64,000 bases of DNA from Micropterix aruncella (GCA_944548615.1 OX155961.1:32219616-32283615); one strand, 5' to 3'. Counted from the first letter of the stretch, positions 1 to 11,929 are shown. Numbers and translations are program-made. Notes: generated from the sequence alone by a model not told the origin.

Positions 1-1530
1 ATCAAATCCCTTCCAGAGAATCGCAAATATCGTTAACAATCATAGCACGTATCGTCACTTCAGAATTCCGGTCCTGAGCATGCTATTCGTCTTTGGTCCA
101 TTTGATTTACATGGCCATAGACAAATTTATCTTACCACATTTTTCAAAAAAAGGCCCTCTGACTCTCAAGGGGGGAGGCTGGTGAAGACGGCTGAAAAAA
201 AAAATGTTTTTAATGGTTTTTTTCAACTTTAAGTTGAAATCTATTTATGAATCCTTTACCGATGGAATACCTGATAATCTCAGATTGCTGTAAAAGTTAA
301 AAAAATACCTCTTTTCTTTAAAGAAAAAATTAGGCGCGCTTTACTCAAAACCATATTTTTTGCAGTTTTGCGCCGATGATAAAAAACCTATTTGACGGGT
401 CGAGTTCTTCAAAAGAAAAAACAATCTTCTATATGAACTAAAAAAAATATAAAAAAATGTTTTCACATATTATTTTTTACTAGATAAACACAATATTTTG
501 GATTGAAAACCGGTTTTATTTTTTTTAAATCCTTGAAAAATTATGGAAATGATAACTTTTACGTAATTGTTTTTGTTCATCTACAAAATGCATATGTAAA
601 GAATTATATCTCAAAATTATATTTTCCTAAATTTTACAAAAAATATTTTCATCTCTAAATGTTAATCAAACCGACATAAAAGATTCATGATTAGATTTCA
701 ACTTTAGGAAAAAAAAACATGAAAAACATGTTTTTTTGGCCTTCTAAACAAAGCTCCCCCCTAAACTATTACGAGTAGTTGGGTTATGAACTCCGATTTG
801 CCAGAAATATATGCAGGACTACCAAAGACTTCTTAAGCTTCGCTCCAACTCAAGCATTGAATTTCAGAAGAAAACATTTCTTTTGTATGTCGAATTTTAA
901 AATTACCCTCGGTATTCCGAATAGCGGAGTACCGTGGGTATTCGGAGCGGAGCCGCTTGCGGCTCCATATCTATTCTGAAAATAATTGTCAACTTTTGCA
1001 AATTTGACAACCAAATATAGAAACCGGTTGAATGTCTAACACACGATCCTGACATGACTAATACTGAAAATCCCGATTTTGATGTCCTTGATTCAAATCA
1101 AAAACATCATATTTTCTTAAAATCTTGAATTTGCTTTTTATATGGTTGTGACATATGGTTACTTTAAACATCGTTAATAATAATTAATATATAAAGCATG
1201 TATTACAACCTTAAATTAACGAATGTATTAACATGCTGATAACATGCTCATTTATCAGAAAAAATCACGAAGAAATAAGTAGAGTTTACTTCTGATGACT
1301 TTACAGAAATAATAAGGAAGGGTAGAATGCTATCCATTAGTCTATCTGAGCTTAAATTGCGTAATGACTACCTATTGAAACGTGATACCAAATTGAAAAT
1401 TGTCAATTTATGTCAATAATATGAACATAATAAGAGATGTTACCTAAAATTTCATTTGTTATTATATAATTCTTCTATACTATACAGGCGTTTATCGGCA
1501 TATTATTATTGTATACTGTATATGCGTTTT
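1..1530. other. AT-rich stretch without a recognised gene
   Basis: No gene is supported here. The sequence is AT-rich with many A and T runs. The longest open stretch (779-979) is short and lacks recognisable motifs. A small hairpin lies at 949-966 (8 bp arms, 2 nt loop). From about 1310 onward the text resembles other dispersed copies in the window, so at least part is repeat-derived. Confidence 0.5.
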
Positions 1531-1539
1531 TATAGCACT

Positions 1540-1745
1540 ATATACAGTGCGCCGCCATATTGCAGCGCACTGTAGATACCACGAAAGTAGATACCACCAT
1601 ATTGAATATAATAATAGAAGATTAATCAATTTACGGAATTATGATCAATATCTACGTTGCGTTTCGTAGTAAAATCCTGGTTGCCAATTCGTAGTACGAC
1701 GTTGATCAATATAATGCGCTATTTAATCAATCATTATATCTAAAC
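1540..1745. repeat. Dispersed repeat, copy 1 (second copy 25190-25375)
   Basis: This segment and 25190-25375 share the same order of words, including 'cgccatattgaa', 'cgttgcgtttcgtagta' and 'cgctat(a/t)taatcaa'. The copies are diverged and keep no reading frame. Sequence just upstream (1310-1400) recurs near 62490-62590. Family unknown; no termini were identified. Confidence 0.5.
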
Positions 1746-2699
1746 TCTCAAGAGGGGTAAAATGGGGGAACGGTGGTCAGAAGGCAATTACGGACAGCGT
1801 GTTACGTATTTTTTCCACAAATATACACACTGAGAAAAATATTGGATTGCTTCTTACATTACCATTTTGATAAATTATGCGTTGATACAGAATAACGATG
1901 TTTCGATCGTAATTTTGTTGAATTACAAAAAAAAATAAACTCCATTAGTCGATTATATATGGTATATCAATATTTCCTAACGGTTAATACGGAAATAACA
2001 TTATTATACTGCAGTTTTAACGTGATTCATGTCTCCGACTATAACCGTACGTAAACTACTACATGCTGACATGCTATAAGCGAGATCCCAAGGTCGCGAA
2101 GTAATGAAATAATATTATGTTTTAACATTACGGCACGGTAACTACCATCACCCCAACACTCTTTCGCGTCATGTTAATTCATACATATAGTCCACAGTCC
2201 GCGTTATATACGTTATCCTTGTTGAAACATGCTTATTTCGGTGTAATAGGTAGGTACATCGTTATATTTTTGTCAGTGCAGGCGCGAGTGAGACGTCAGT
2301 CTTTCGTCGACCGCCAACTATGCGACTGGGGACCTCTCTCGAGTGTGTGCTTTTTGATTTAAATAACCGTGCATTTAAATTTAAATAACCGTACAAAGTA
2401 TAATATGCCGATATTTTTAATCCTCATCGATCTTTTTAATTGGAGGAGGTTATTGTAAGTCGTCGACCGGCATTGACCTATATGGAAATATACGTGTATA
2501 TGGCTATTATTAACTTTAGTTTCAGAATTACTTATTTTTACACGACTGCCCAAAATAAATGGTGTTTGTTTTCAGGGTTCACGTATGTATTGTATGTATT
2601 TTGTCCGTTTCTTTATTCCATTATAACTTCTAAATGCCGATTTAGAAATGTGTGGTATTGTATGAATTGTTATGTTATCCCGGGTGTGATAGGGTAACT

Positions 2700-3670
2700 T
2701 TCCGAACGTCAAACTGTCCGAATGTCAAATAAATAAATGTTCGAATGTACAAATGTTATTAGGTTAAAATAAATACATAGTGTTTAGTAATAAATGAATG
2801 GTCTGATTGAGTACATTTCGGAAATATATAGCCATCTATATGAATAAAGACATAAACCATGAATATTTATTAAAAACCTTTTATTGCTTGTGCACCAAGG
2901 GTCCTCAAGTGGCCCGCCACCCGTGACTGCCTCACTTGTAGCGCGCAATCAATGGGCTGAGTCAATGGGCTTGGCTCACGTAAAACCCCACTAAAGGGCA
3001 ATTGCCTAACGGAAGAAGTCACGAGCCTTGGACAAGTCACATCGAGTGACTCACAGAAATGCGCATTCGTCTTTAAGCACTGGATATTTATAGATATAAC
3101 ACGCGTCAGCAGAGCCGTAACGGACTTTCCGTATTTTTTTTAACGAACATTGTTTTAACGACGACTTTTATTCTATGAAAATCGTGATTTTCAGAGCGAA
3201 CAAATTGTTTCTTATAATTATAAAAACAATAACTTTTGTAACGGCAGTCGTTTTTTATTTTTTTTAGTTGTAATTGTTTAAATAATTGATTTATTTAATA
3301 TTGTTTTTCTCTTCACGCCAAGGACGAGGCAAAAATTTACGAGATGGCTAAGTGGATGAAAAGGGACCAACATAATTATGACCCAGTATACTTCAAAGAA
3401 TATATTAACAAGTAAATATATTAAAAAGAATAAAAAACATGACTGCCGTTAAAGAAAATGAACTCTTGTATTTAAAAATATTTTTATTACAGCTTTTTTT
3501 ATGAAATATTTGCGGTTTATGTATATTTATAAATATAGATGGATGTATATTTCCGGAATGTACTCAATCAGACCTCTCATTTGGCATTAAACACAATATA
3601 TTTATACTATTGTATTGACATTTGGACATTTAGATAACTACTAATTAATATTTGGCCAGTTAAGGTACCT
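2700..3670. mobile_element. Long-inverted-repeat (fold-back) element
   Basis: The left arm (about 2710-2885) and right arm (about 3480-3670) are imperfect inverted copies of each other. The shared core is 'tctgattgagtacatt(t/c)cggaaatata' on one strand, seen reversed at 3540-3575. The roughly 600 bp between them has no long frame. The arm sequence recurs alone at 36095-36270 and 60625-60860, so the arms belong to a dispersed family. This fits a non-autonomous DNA element with long terminal inverted repeats, but target-site duplications were not resolved. Confidence 0.5.
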
Positions 3671-4269
3671 TGTAATAAGATTCTAACAATATTACACACT
3701 TCAAAATCGGTTAAAGCGTTTAGTAGTTATGGTGGAATAAAGAAACGGAAAACATACATACACGAACCCTGAACACATTACTCTCCATTTTTATTGGGCA
3801 TTCATGGAAAAATAACTTTCAGTTACACTACGATCAAGGCATCCAGGCTGCTATTGTCAAAAAGAAAGCATTTAAACAACGAAATTGATATTTAATTTAA
3901 ATGAATCCAGTCATAACCCAATATGAAACAGTGATTGGTATTAACGCAACGACGTCCATTTTGTAAGTTTATTTAACGTTTTTTTTAATGTTCAAAAAGT
4001 AAGTTTTTTTAAAATGAGGTTTTCTTAAAAGTTTTCTTAAAAAGAGGATATAATCATTTCTGCTTAATTGTAAAAAGATAATTTGTCCTGAATTTCAGTG
4101 AATTTAATGTTGTTGTGAGTCTGACGAGTGCTAGGATCCCTTTAAAATAAATTTTGAAAAATCTAAACCTGTTTGTTCATGCTTTTAACTTCTTTATTAG
4201 AGGGATATAAATGCATGCATGAGAACCTAATTCTAAGTATTAATAAAAAGCACGTAATTCGATTAGAAA

Positions 4270-4850
4270 TTTGAATTTGGAACATGTTTTCACAAAGCTT
4301 CACAATGATGGAACATGTTTTCACGTTCCTATTTCAGAAAATCATATTTTAAAATGGAATTCCATTGTTTATTTGAATTTAGAATCGTGATCTTGTTCCA
4401 TGTTCATTTTTATAGTCGAGTTCCGTGCTTTCTATTTATATGAAGGTAAAAATTGTCTCGTATTGTATTCTTCTCGCATGCAGCGAAAAGCAAAGACATT
4501 TGAATCACCGTTGTATTTATTCAACGAATAAAGCACAAAACCTGAAAACCTTAAAAGAGCAATGCAGGCAGACCGGCGCATGCTCGCTTCAGCAGCCGGA
4601 GCCCTCCGTTTCCTCCCTCCCCCCGCCCGGGCAGTGCTCGGCTGGGGGAGAGGGGGAGAAACGGGGGGTTTAAGCGGGTGATAGGGGGTCAGTTGGGTTG
4701 TTGCACGGCCGAGGTTGTCGCTCCTGGGTTCATTATCAAAGTTCAGTAGTACGGCGGTTGCTCCTCCGCGGTCCGTGTACCTCGAACTTGCTGCCACATA
4801 TCCTGCACTTGGATCCACTGCACCCAGAGGATGAACTCGAATGAGCAAGC
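4270..4850. repeat. Dispersed repeat pair, copy 1 (copy 2 at 5520-5935)
   Basis: Two direct copies about 1.1-1.3 kb apart share an AT-rich half with 'gaacatgtttt' and 'gttcca' words and a GC-richer half with 'gaggttgtcgctc', 'gttcattatca' and 'tatcctgcacttgga'. Copy 1 carries an extra C/G-rich block at 4600-4670. The minus-strand frames in the two copies have only weakly similar peptides and no known domain, so I treat them as non-coding repeat. Confidence 0.5.
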
Positions 4851-4959
4851 GGGAGCGATCCTACTGCGCCAACTCACAAAAAGGTCACTTTTCAACCTCA
4901 AAACTCGATAGTTTTCGAGTTGTTTGCAAATTTTACCCTCGTAGAAATAAATAAAAGCG

Positions 4960-5130
4960 CGTTTTAAAAATCGGTTGTCACCCTAAGACTTTCCCGGCAA
5001 GTAAGCAAGAATTGATTTCATCTGAATATTAATTTCATAAACAAAATCGATGACTGTCCTCTCTCGGCCGTTACACAACCGCCTCTGGCGGCACGGTTTG
5101 TTTGTCTGCTAACTTCGGGTGGCTCGCCGT
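4960..5130 (+). repeat. Dispersed repeat 'family S'
   Basis: The block begins with 'atcggttgtcaccctaagac' followed by 'tttcccggcaagta'. It continues through 'attaatttcataaa' and a 'ctctctcggccg' word into a GC-rich piece. The same order is seen inverted at 8442-8640 and 10455-10640, and in part at 26110-26160, 26500-26580 and 31180-31230. No coding potential is conserved between copies. It may be a SINE or MITE; ends were not defined. Confidence 0.5.
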
Positions 5131-5189
5131 TATTATTTGATTAATATGTATGGCAGAATTTAAATCTGATTAATGCAGCTTGTATATGA

Positions 5190-5520
5190 GACATTCCAAC
5201 CAAAATTTCACAATGTGATTTCGGCCTAACATGGCTTTTGTGTACTAAATTTCAAATGTCTAAGTTAATATAGGATGACATATGACAAGTGCGCCCCCTA
5301 GTGAATGACTAATTGAAGCCTGCATACTAAATTTCAGCTCAAACGGCGCTATTGTATAGGAAAACACAAGCACGCAGACTCGCAGATACACATACAGACA
5401 CACACACAGACTACAGTCTAGAAATTGTCTTAATCATCTCAGGGGGGCTCAAAATAGACATTCCCCTCTTTATCACAAAAAAATGCGCTTAAAAGCACTG
5501 ATAGTGACTAAAAAAAATAA
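5190..5520 (-). repeat. Dispersed repeat 'family M' (minus)
   Basis: Read on the minus strand, this contains a TG-rich run ('gtctgtgtgtctgtg' type), then 'gcgcc' and a 'ttgagctgaaattt' word. It matches 7100-7430, 10005-10170 and 22615-22740 on the plus strand and 13560-13830 on the minus strand. The mix of a microsatellite-like core and conserved flanks is typical of microsatellite-associated insect repeats. Confidence 0.5.
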
Positions 5521-5935
5521 TATGGAACAAGATCTCAACTCTAAATTTAAATAAATCAAGGAATTCTATATGTAAACAAGATTTTTTGAATTTGGAATGT
5601 TGCAATCATTTTGAAAACATGTTCCAAATTCATTTTTTAAGACCATTTCCGTACTCTTTATAAATACGCTCGTCAAAACGGTCAACAGCTCAAAAATTAA
5701 ACTTAAACTGAGTAAAATTCAATAAATGGTTGTATTCAAACAAAGCCAAAAGTAGAACTCGACGTAAGAGGTCAGTCGGGTTCATTTGACGTAGCCGCGC
5801 CGCGAGGTTGTCGCTCTTATCCTCGTTATCAGAGTTCATTGGTACAACGTCTGCTCCTCGTACCATATACCGCGAGCCGCGAACCCACTCGTGCATAATA
5901 TCCTGAACTTGGACTACTACGGCGACGTAGCCTTA
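5520..5935. repeat. Dispersed repeat pair, copy 2
   Basis: Second copy of the unit at 4270-4850, sharing the AT-rich half and the 'gaggttgtcgctc ... tatcctgaacttgga' half. It lacks the C/G-rich block of copy 1. Function unknown. Confidence 0.5.
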
Positions 5936-6064
5936 TATAGGTTATATAAATATAGCGCGCCAGGAAAAATATGTTAATTAAATGCAGGTATTTACAAAGA
6001 AAATTCTATCATTTATCATTATAGTATTAGTTATCATATCATTATATCATTAGATCGGAGGAGG

Positions 6065-6985
6065 ACGGTGTCGCCTACAACGGGCGAACCCGTCACCCCA
6101 GGCTGGTATAACGATATAGATCTTTCTATCAGCCTTTGGATGAGCGTAGAAGACTTGGGGACAAGACAATCTACTGTCTAGTTCACCAGTAACCCGTTAT
6201 AGACCAACGCCTTACGGCGAGGCACCGGGAAAGGTACCCAGCGGGCGGCCTCACCCCCTAACTACCAGTTTTGGCAGGATATCTCCGTCTGGAATTAACC
6301 TTCAGGATACATCCGCTTACGCAACCTCTACCTATTGTATAACAGCGGTAATTCAGTTTGAATTTATCGCGGACCTGGGCGTTCTTTGCCCGTAGTGCCA
6401 CACGGGGTCGAGTGGCCCAAGATCATTCAAGAGTGGCATGACAACAGGTGAACATCCACCCCCGCTGCTTAGGAAACAAAGTATTTCTTTAGTCTCCAGA
6501 CCCCTTCGCCGACCGGTGCGCAAACCGTCCAGTGGCGCCGGGATGAAATCCCGCCGGGAGAAACCGGTCCACCAGCTCTGAGGCCTGAAACACGGTCAGA
6601 AACACAAGTCTTACCCGGGGTAGCCTTCCACTCGAGGAGGCTTCTAAATAGGAGCTGAATCGTGAGTTGAGCCAATTCGAGAACAAAATGGATCTTGCAC
6701 GCAACCTAAGCTGCACGAAACCGTTCACCACCATATCATTCGATCGGAGCTAATGGGCCCTGTTGCAGTTTAGCCACAAAGACCCAGTTGTAAAGCGCAC
6801 GGGTCAGGTCGGTAAAACGCACGGGTCAACACCCATCCAGCGGCCTCCACGCAGAAGTGCGAGGCCGGGTAGGACTCCAGTCTCCCCTAGGAGTCAACCT
6901 TCGGGCACTCCTGGATGGTTTTCGCACCGTGCGGTGTCAGCCAATTGATTGTGCATTCCGACTAACAGCCGGAGGAGTCTGGAAA
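6065..6985. repeat. Family G copy 1: forward 5' part plus inverted 3' part
   Basis: 6065-6610 follows the order of the full copies (7735-8372, 11085-11750, 19480-20140): hairpin head at 6080-6093, then 'caacgccttacggcgaggca', then a 'tatcgcggacc' word. At 6745-6985 the 3' third of the same family appears on the opposite strand, starting from 'gagctaatgggccc'. The copy is therefore a rearranged, head-to-head composite. Several short open frames exist but none is kept among copies, so I do not call a protein. Confidence 0.65.
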
Positions 6986-7099
6986 CTAGTATTAAACTCA
7001 GACATATCAGCAATTATGCTGCTTGTCTGTAAAGTATAATCCAGCAATCATTATTATAATCCAGCTGACGTTACTGTTTTTTTTTTACGGGGAGGGAAA

Positions 7100-7430
7100 G
7101 AAGCGTGAACGCGCTAAAATAAAAATCGATATAAAGACGGAAATATCCATTTTGAGCCCTCTGAGACGATTAGGACCAATTCGAAATTGAAGTATGCCTA
7201 TGCCTCTGTTTGTCTGTGTGTCTGTGTCTGTGCATTACTTCAGGATAGCGCCCAAACGATTCATTGAAACACGCCCAAACGATTGAGTTGAAATTTGGCA
7301 TGAAATTCGGCTCGAATTATTGCGGACTTAGAGTCTTAGAATTTGGTAAACAGATGCCTTGTTGGACCGAAAACAGACTGTGAAATTTTGATTGGAATAT
7401 CTCCTATAAAAAAGACGCAAATAATATTTG
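7100..7430 (+). repeat. Family M repeat
   Basis: It has the 'gaacgcgctaaa' start, a TG-rich run at 7205-7230, the 'gcgcccaaacgattca' word and 'ttgagttgaaatttggcatg'. It is the most complete plus-strand copy of the family also seen at 5190-5520 and 13560-13830. No frame is conserved. Confidence 0.5.
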
Positions 7431-7734
7431 AATTCCGCCATATTTAAGAAAATACTACATAATTTTTTGGGAAAAATAACATTTTAATATTACGGTAAAG
7501 AACTTCAAATATACTACGAAATGGCGCGCGGGTTGAGATCGGGTTGGCGCGCAAGGGGGATTGGGGTGGAGTGGGGGGGGGGGGGGTTCTCTACTTGCCG
7601 GGAAAGTATGGATTTATTTTAAAATATCATCGCTCTCTCTCTTCGGTGAGCTCCCTGGCCACCTAGCTACCACCATTGATTATATAAAGTATTAAATAAT
7701 TGAACGCTGTACTACAATTTGGCTGTCAACTATA

Positions 7735-8372
7735 GCTGTCAACTACAACGGGTAAACCCGTCACCTCAGGAAGTTTAACGAAATTTATCGTTCTGTCTCC
7801 CGCGAGGTGAGCGCGGAAGACTTGGGACGAAAAACAATCCACAGTCTAGCTACGCCACCTGCCAGTCAGAAGCCAACGCCTTACGCGGCAAAGGTACCCA
7901 GCGGGCAGACTCGCCCCTGACTACCAGTTTGGAAGGAATCTCCGTCTGGAATTAACCTTCAAGATACCTCCTGCCTCCTGACTGGTTCCAGGATTGAGGT
8001 CGCTTACGCACCCTTATAAAGCGGTGATACAGTGTCAACTGAATCTATCACGGAGCACAGCATCCTCTGCCCGGCTTATTCATCCGGGAACGGGTGGCCG
8101 AATGGTCGTTTCAAGAGCAGTTGCCATAAGGTTAACAACCACCCCCACTCTATAGGAAACATTACTGTTCCCAGACTCCCCCGGCTGTTAGTCGAAGTGC
8201 ACAATCAGTTGACTGACGCCGCACAGTGCGCAAACCGTGAAGAAGCGCCCTAAGATTGACTCCTAGGGGAGACTGGCCCGCAGGGCAGCGTCCTACCGTC
8301 CTACTTCTGCGTGGAGTCCGCCGGATGGGTGTTGCCCGTGAGTGTCCAACAGTGCCCATTAGCTCCCTAAAT
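7735..8372 (+). repeat. Family G copy 2 (about full length)
   Basis: It runs from 'tgtcaactacaacgggtaaa' to 'cccattagctccct', about 640 bp, the same ends as the copies at 11085-11750 and 19480-20140. The head hairpin is at 7748-7761 with arms ACGGG/CCCGT and loop TAAA. Inner landmarks are 'gccaacgccttac', 'ctaccagttt', 'tatcacggagca', 'ccactctataggaaac' and 'gcgtggagtccgccgga'. No terminal inverted repeats or target duplication are obvious. Family identity is unknown to me. Confidence 0.65.
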
Positions 8373-8441
8373 ACAATCTGGCTAGCAGGATTTTACAAAT
8401 AATATTTAAATTCTGCTATACATTATAATCAAATATTAAAG

Positions 8442-8640
8442 CTATTTTTCGGCGCTTGCTCCGAACCCCACCGTTAGCCGAGGAACAAACCGCGCCACCT
8501 GAGGCGCCGCAATAGAACCCAACCGAGATCGTCCGTCGGCCGAGATAGAGCGCTCATCGTTTTTATTTATAAAATTAATGTTCAGATGAAATAGTCCTTG
8601 GCTACTTGCCGGGAAAGTCTTGTATTTCCTGGGTATCTTT
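8442..8640 (-). repeat. Family S repeat (minus)
   Basis: On the minus strand it contains 'aagactttcccggcaagtag', then an 'attaattttataaataaa' stretch, a 'ctcggccga' word and a GC-rich piece like the one at 5040-5125. An open minus-strand frame (8442-8777) crosses it, but other copies do not keep that frame, so it is not called a gene. Confidence 0.5.
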
Positions 8641-8919
8641 CGAGTACGTAATGCGATTTCGTCGCATTGCTGCACCAATAATTCGAGGGGGTTAAAAGTT
8701 TCAAGCCACCCCAGACGACGGTGAATCGGGTTTGTGTTGTGTTCCCCAGGCGCGTTTACCTCATCGTGGAGCTGCAACTATGGCAACCGTCACGGTGGGC
8801 GACTTTGCGTGGGATGGGTGACGGCCTCCAGATTACTTACCCGCCGACTTGGGTTACACGTGGAGTGGATTCTGAGCTTCCTTTACGCAGGGTTTATTCA
8901 ATATCTCGCCCTTATTGAT

Positions 8920-9535
8920 TTTGTATTACGCTTTACTTTCGTAGTTTCTTTGTATCGCTCGTTACTTTGTTTTAGAAATTTGTAGCATTGTTAAGACTTC
9001 AGCTCCAACGAAATTTCTGACTTTGTATAAGCATCTATTATGTTATACTATATTTTATATCATATTAAAATTACTTTTTATTATTGTATTTAATATTATT
9101 ATTTTCAAATATATCTGTATGTGTATGTATGTATGTATATATGTGTATATATAACTTAGTTACATGTTTATTTTCTACTCCTAATTTTAAGTATTTAATA
9201 GTTTTTAAGGTAGTTGTTGCATGTTTATTCTTTTGTGATCAAATAATTATTTTATTACGACAATTTCATTTTTTTTTTAATTTTAATTTTTTTTTTGTTA
9301 CAAAAATATTTTGTTTTTGTAATAATCACAATTATGAACAAGCACGCACAAAATTAAACGTTCACCTTAGAACAGGTCCCGGCCTAGTTAGGTGGCGTTG
9401 TCACTGGACTTTGCTATGTATTCATTTTCTGCTATTTATTCAATGTTTAAAATATTTAATGCATAGTTCCTAAGATAAAATTGTTTTAAATTATTCTTGA
9501 ATTACTTAAATAAATGAAATGAAATGAAATTGTGT
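8920..9535 (+). mobile_element. Probable non-LTR retrotransposon 3' end with GAAAT tail
   Basis: The segment ends in 'aaataaatgaaatgaaatga', a short pentamer repeat typical of insect LINE 3' tails (a similar tail is at 33000-33050). Upstream sequence is AT-rich untranslated-looking text. A part near 8930-9040 recurs as a direct copy at 9815-9920. No reverse-transcriptase motif is present, so this is only a 3' fragment. Confidence 0.4.
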
Positions 9536-9559
9536 TTCGCAAGAAAGGAGAAAGATTCA

Positions 9560-10170
9560 ATAACCACATTAGTATAAAGATTCATTAACATCTTTATTTA
9601 CATCTTATATTACATCTTATATTTACTACTTACCAGGCAAAGGGAAAGTATTGTGAACGCGCTAAAAAAAATAGAGATCCAGACGAATATACCTATACAT
9701 TTTGTATATATCCGTCTTCATTTCGAAACTAAAGGATTTTGTTTGTTATCATATATATTTTTCTTTTTTTTTTCTTACTCTAATCTTTATTACTATAACT
9801 ATTACTATTACGTTCTACTTTCCTAGTTTCGTTGTATCGCTCGCTACTTTGTTTTAGAATTTTGCAGTTAGGACAAAATTTCTGACTTTGCTAAAGCATC
9901 TATTGTGTATTGCATGGGACGACGAAAATTCAATAAGCATATTAGTATAAAGATTCATTAAGATCTTTATTTATTTATTTACTACTTTTAACATTTTAAC
10001 CGCTCACTCCTCCCCCTGAGACGATTAAAACCATTTTCAGCCTGAAGTCTATCTGTGAGGCTGTGTAGTGTGTGTGTGTGTGTTGTGTGTGTAATTGTTC
10101 CACGATAGCTCCCAAACGCTTCATCCGATTAAGTTGAAATTTGGCATGTAGGCATCATTTGGTCATAGTA
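9560..10170 (+). repeat. Mixed family M pieces and a 60 bp direct repeat
   Basis: 9560-9600 and 9930-9970 are direct repeats ('agtataaagattcattaa'), roughly 370 bp apart. A family M head ('gtgaacgcgctaaa') lies near 9655, and the M core with TG run and 'gaagtctatctgtgaggctg' follows at 10005-10170. The region reads as nested short repeats; no gene. Confidence 0.4.
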
Positions 10171-10237
10171 ATAGTTAAAAAGATATATCTGGATGATATT
10201 GTTAAATAAACTAGTAAATAAATCTTCTTAAATAGGT

Positions 10238-10390
10238 AGGATAGAAAACGAATTTACCGCGTGAAATTTGTAGGACCCGACGTTTCGGTGACGTTGCCGC
10301 CGCCTTTGTCTAGGGTAGACTGCGGCGGCTGCAACGTCACCGAAACGTCGGGTCCTACAAATTTCACGCGGTAAATTCGTTTTCTATCCT
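10238..10390. repeat. Perfect long palindrome (60 bp arms, 33 bp centre)
   Basis: 10238-10297 is the exact reverse complement of 10331-10390, with no mismatch over 60 bp. The 33 bp centre (10298-10330) adds a further short stem (CGCCGC / GCGGCG). Both arms include 'gacccgacgtttcggtgacg'. A degraded relative with one arm missing lies at 11799-11920. This is a fold-back MITE by structure; the flanks 'aaatagg' and 'cctattta' are themselves complementary, so the true ends are uncertain. Confidence 0.8.
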
Positions 10391-10454
10391 ATTTATAATG
10401 TCAAACATATTATGTAAATAGGGTTTAATACACGACGTTACTTGAATTAACGAT

Positions 10455-10640
10455 TAACTTAAATCCAATCGTAACGCAAAAATCAATTAAGTCCAGTAGG
10501 CAGCCAGAAAGTAAAAATGACCCACCTGGGTTCGTCCGCCGGCCGAGAGAGAGAGAGCGGATATCGATTTTATTTATGAAATTAATATTCTGAAGAAATC
10601 AGTCATTGGCTACTTACCGGGAAAGTCTCGGAGGGATACA
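10455..10640 (-). repeat. Family S repeat (minus)
   Basis: It contains 'gttcgtccgccggccgagag', an 'atcgattttatttatgaaat' stretch and 'ggctacttaccgggaaagtc', in the same order as 8442-8640. No coding content. Confidence 0.5.
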
Positions 10641-10824
10641 GTGGATTTTTTTAGATTAACATCGCTTTTTATATCATTCTACGATAACGAAAGGATTTTG
10701 TTTGTTGTGCCAAAAAATCTGGTTTTCTTTGACAGTTCCTTCCAGTAAAGGTCATATAATTCGTTGAAAAAATATTTAAAAAACTGTACTATTATTGTAT
10801 ACAGTACTATTAACGTAATGTAAC

Positions 10825-10975
10825 GTAACGTCCTTAAGGAGCCACGTTGAAACACTGGCTTCGGTCCGATCACTGAAGTTAAGCACCGTCGATGGGTGAC
10901 TACCTAAGTACCGCCACGGGATGTTATAAAAGCCAGCCGTCTGTAACATATTGTCGTTAGACATTAAGGTGGGCC
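10825..10975 (+). repeat. 5S rRNA-derived repeat, copy A
   Basis: 10825-10935 follows the layout of insect 5S rRNA. The head 'cgttgaaacactgg' is followed by 'ggtccgatcactgaagttaa' and 'gcaccgtcg', where the 5S internal promoter A box lies. A shortened C-box-like 'gatgggtgac' comes next, and the 3' half ends near 'ttataaaagcc'. A non-5S tail follows ('cgttagacattaaggt') that is shared with copy B at 12810-12955. The shared tail argues for a dispersed 5S-headed SINE-like family rather than an isolated rRNA pseudogene. Copy A lacks about 20 nt between the A and C boxes. Confidence 0.7.
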
Positions 10976-11084
10976 ATTACCAAGAATGGTAAAAAAAGAA
11001 AAAATATTGTGTCTTGACGTTTAGCTTGGATCGGGCAGAAAACATCCAACCCAAAAAACAACAAACTGAGACAATGGCAACTTG

Positions 11085-11750
11085 CGGTGTCAACTACAAC
11101 GGGCGAGCCCGTCACTACAGGGCGTTTTAACGATTTTCTCGTTCTGTCGCCCTGCAGTGAACGTAGAAGACTTTGGACAGAAACAAATCCAACGTCCAGC
11201 TACTTCACAACCAGCAAGAAGCCAACGCCTTACCGCGAGATAGCCAGTGTTACCTGGCGGGCCGACCCTCGCGCCCTTGCTTCCAATTGTGACCAGATTT
11301 CTCCGGTCTCTCGATTGGTTCCGAGTTCGAGGTCGCTTGCGCGGTCCTCTCCCTTACGAAGCGGTGAAACGGTGTGCACCGAATCTATCGCGGACCAAGG
11401 CGTCCTTTGCCCGACTCTGAACCGGGATCGGATGGCCAATGGTCATTTCAAGAGCAATCGCCGTAAGGTAGACAACCACCCCCGCTCTATAGGAAACAAT
11501 ACAGTTCCCAGACTCCCCCGATTGTTAGTCGGAGAGCACAGTCGACTGGCTTGCGCCGCTCGGTGCGCAGACCGTCCAGGAGCGCCAGAGGTTTGATTCC
11601 CAGGGGAGACTGGTTGACCCAGTGTCCTACCCAGGCTCGCACCCCATGCGTGGAGGCCATCGGATGGGTGTTGACCCGTGAGTGTGACCGACCCTGAACA
11701 CATGGGTCATCGTAGCCACCTCATCATGGGCCTATTAGCGCCCTGAGACA
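11085..11750 (+). repeat. Family G copy 3 (about full length)
   Basis: It starts 'cggtgtcaactacaacgggc' and ends at 'gggcctattagcgccct', about 665 bp. The head hairpin has arms ACGGG/CCCGT and loop CGAG. Open frames on both strands (for example 11087-11596 plus) reflect the high GC content; they are not preserved in other copies. It lies 110 bp downstream of the 5S-derived repeat. Confidence 0.65.
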
Positions 11751-11798
11751 ATTGCAGTTAAAGTTATTTCTATGAAATCGGAGACTATCGCAGTTATT

Positions 11799-11925
11799 TG
11801 ATAAATAAGATAAAAAACGAGACTGGTCTACCCTGCGCAACGGCGGCTGCAACGTCGCCGAAACGTCGGGTGCTACAAAATTCACGCGGTAAATTAGTTT
11901 TTTTATCTTATTTATAAAGTTATTT
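11799..11925. repeat. Degraded relative of the 10238-10390 palindrome
   Basis: The right arm is recognisable ('gctgcaacgtcgccgaaacg', then 'ttcacgcggtaaatt'). It ends in 'ttttttatcttatttata', which pairs with 'ataaataagataaaaaa' at the left end. The left arm interior is deleted. A 15 bp direct repeat ('taaagttatttctat') sits at about 11759-11773 and 11915-11929, just outside, and may be a duplication linked to an insertion. Confidence 0.55.
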
Positions 11926-11929
11926 CTAT

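Noticed and set aside
949..966. 8 bp hairpin as a bacterial-type terminator
   Set aside because: No T-run follows and nothing else in the window is prokaryotic.
4432..4848. Minus-strand frame of 138 codons as a gene
   Set aside because: It runs through a repeat whose other copy does not keep the frame; no domain, Arg/Pro-rich because of local GC.
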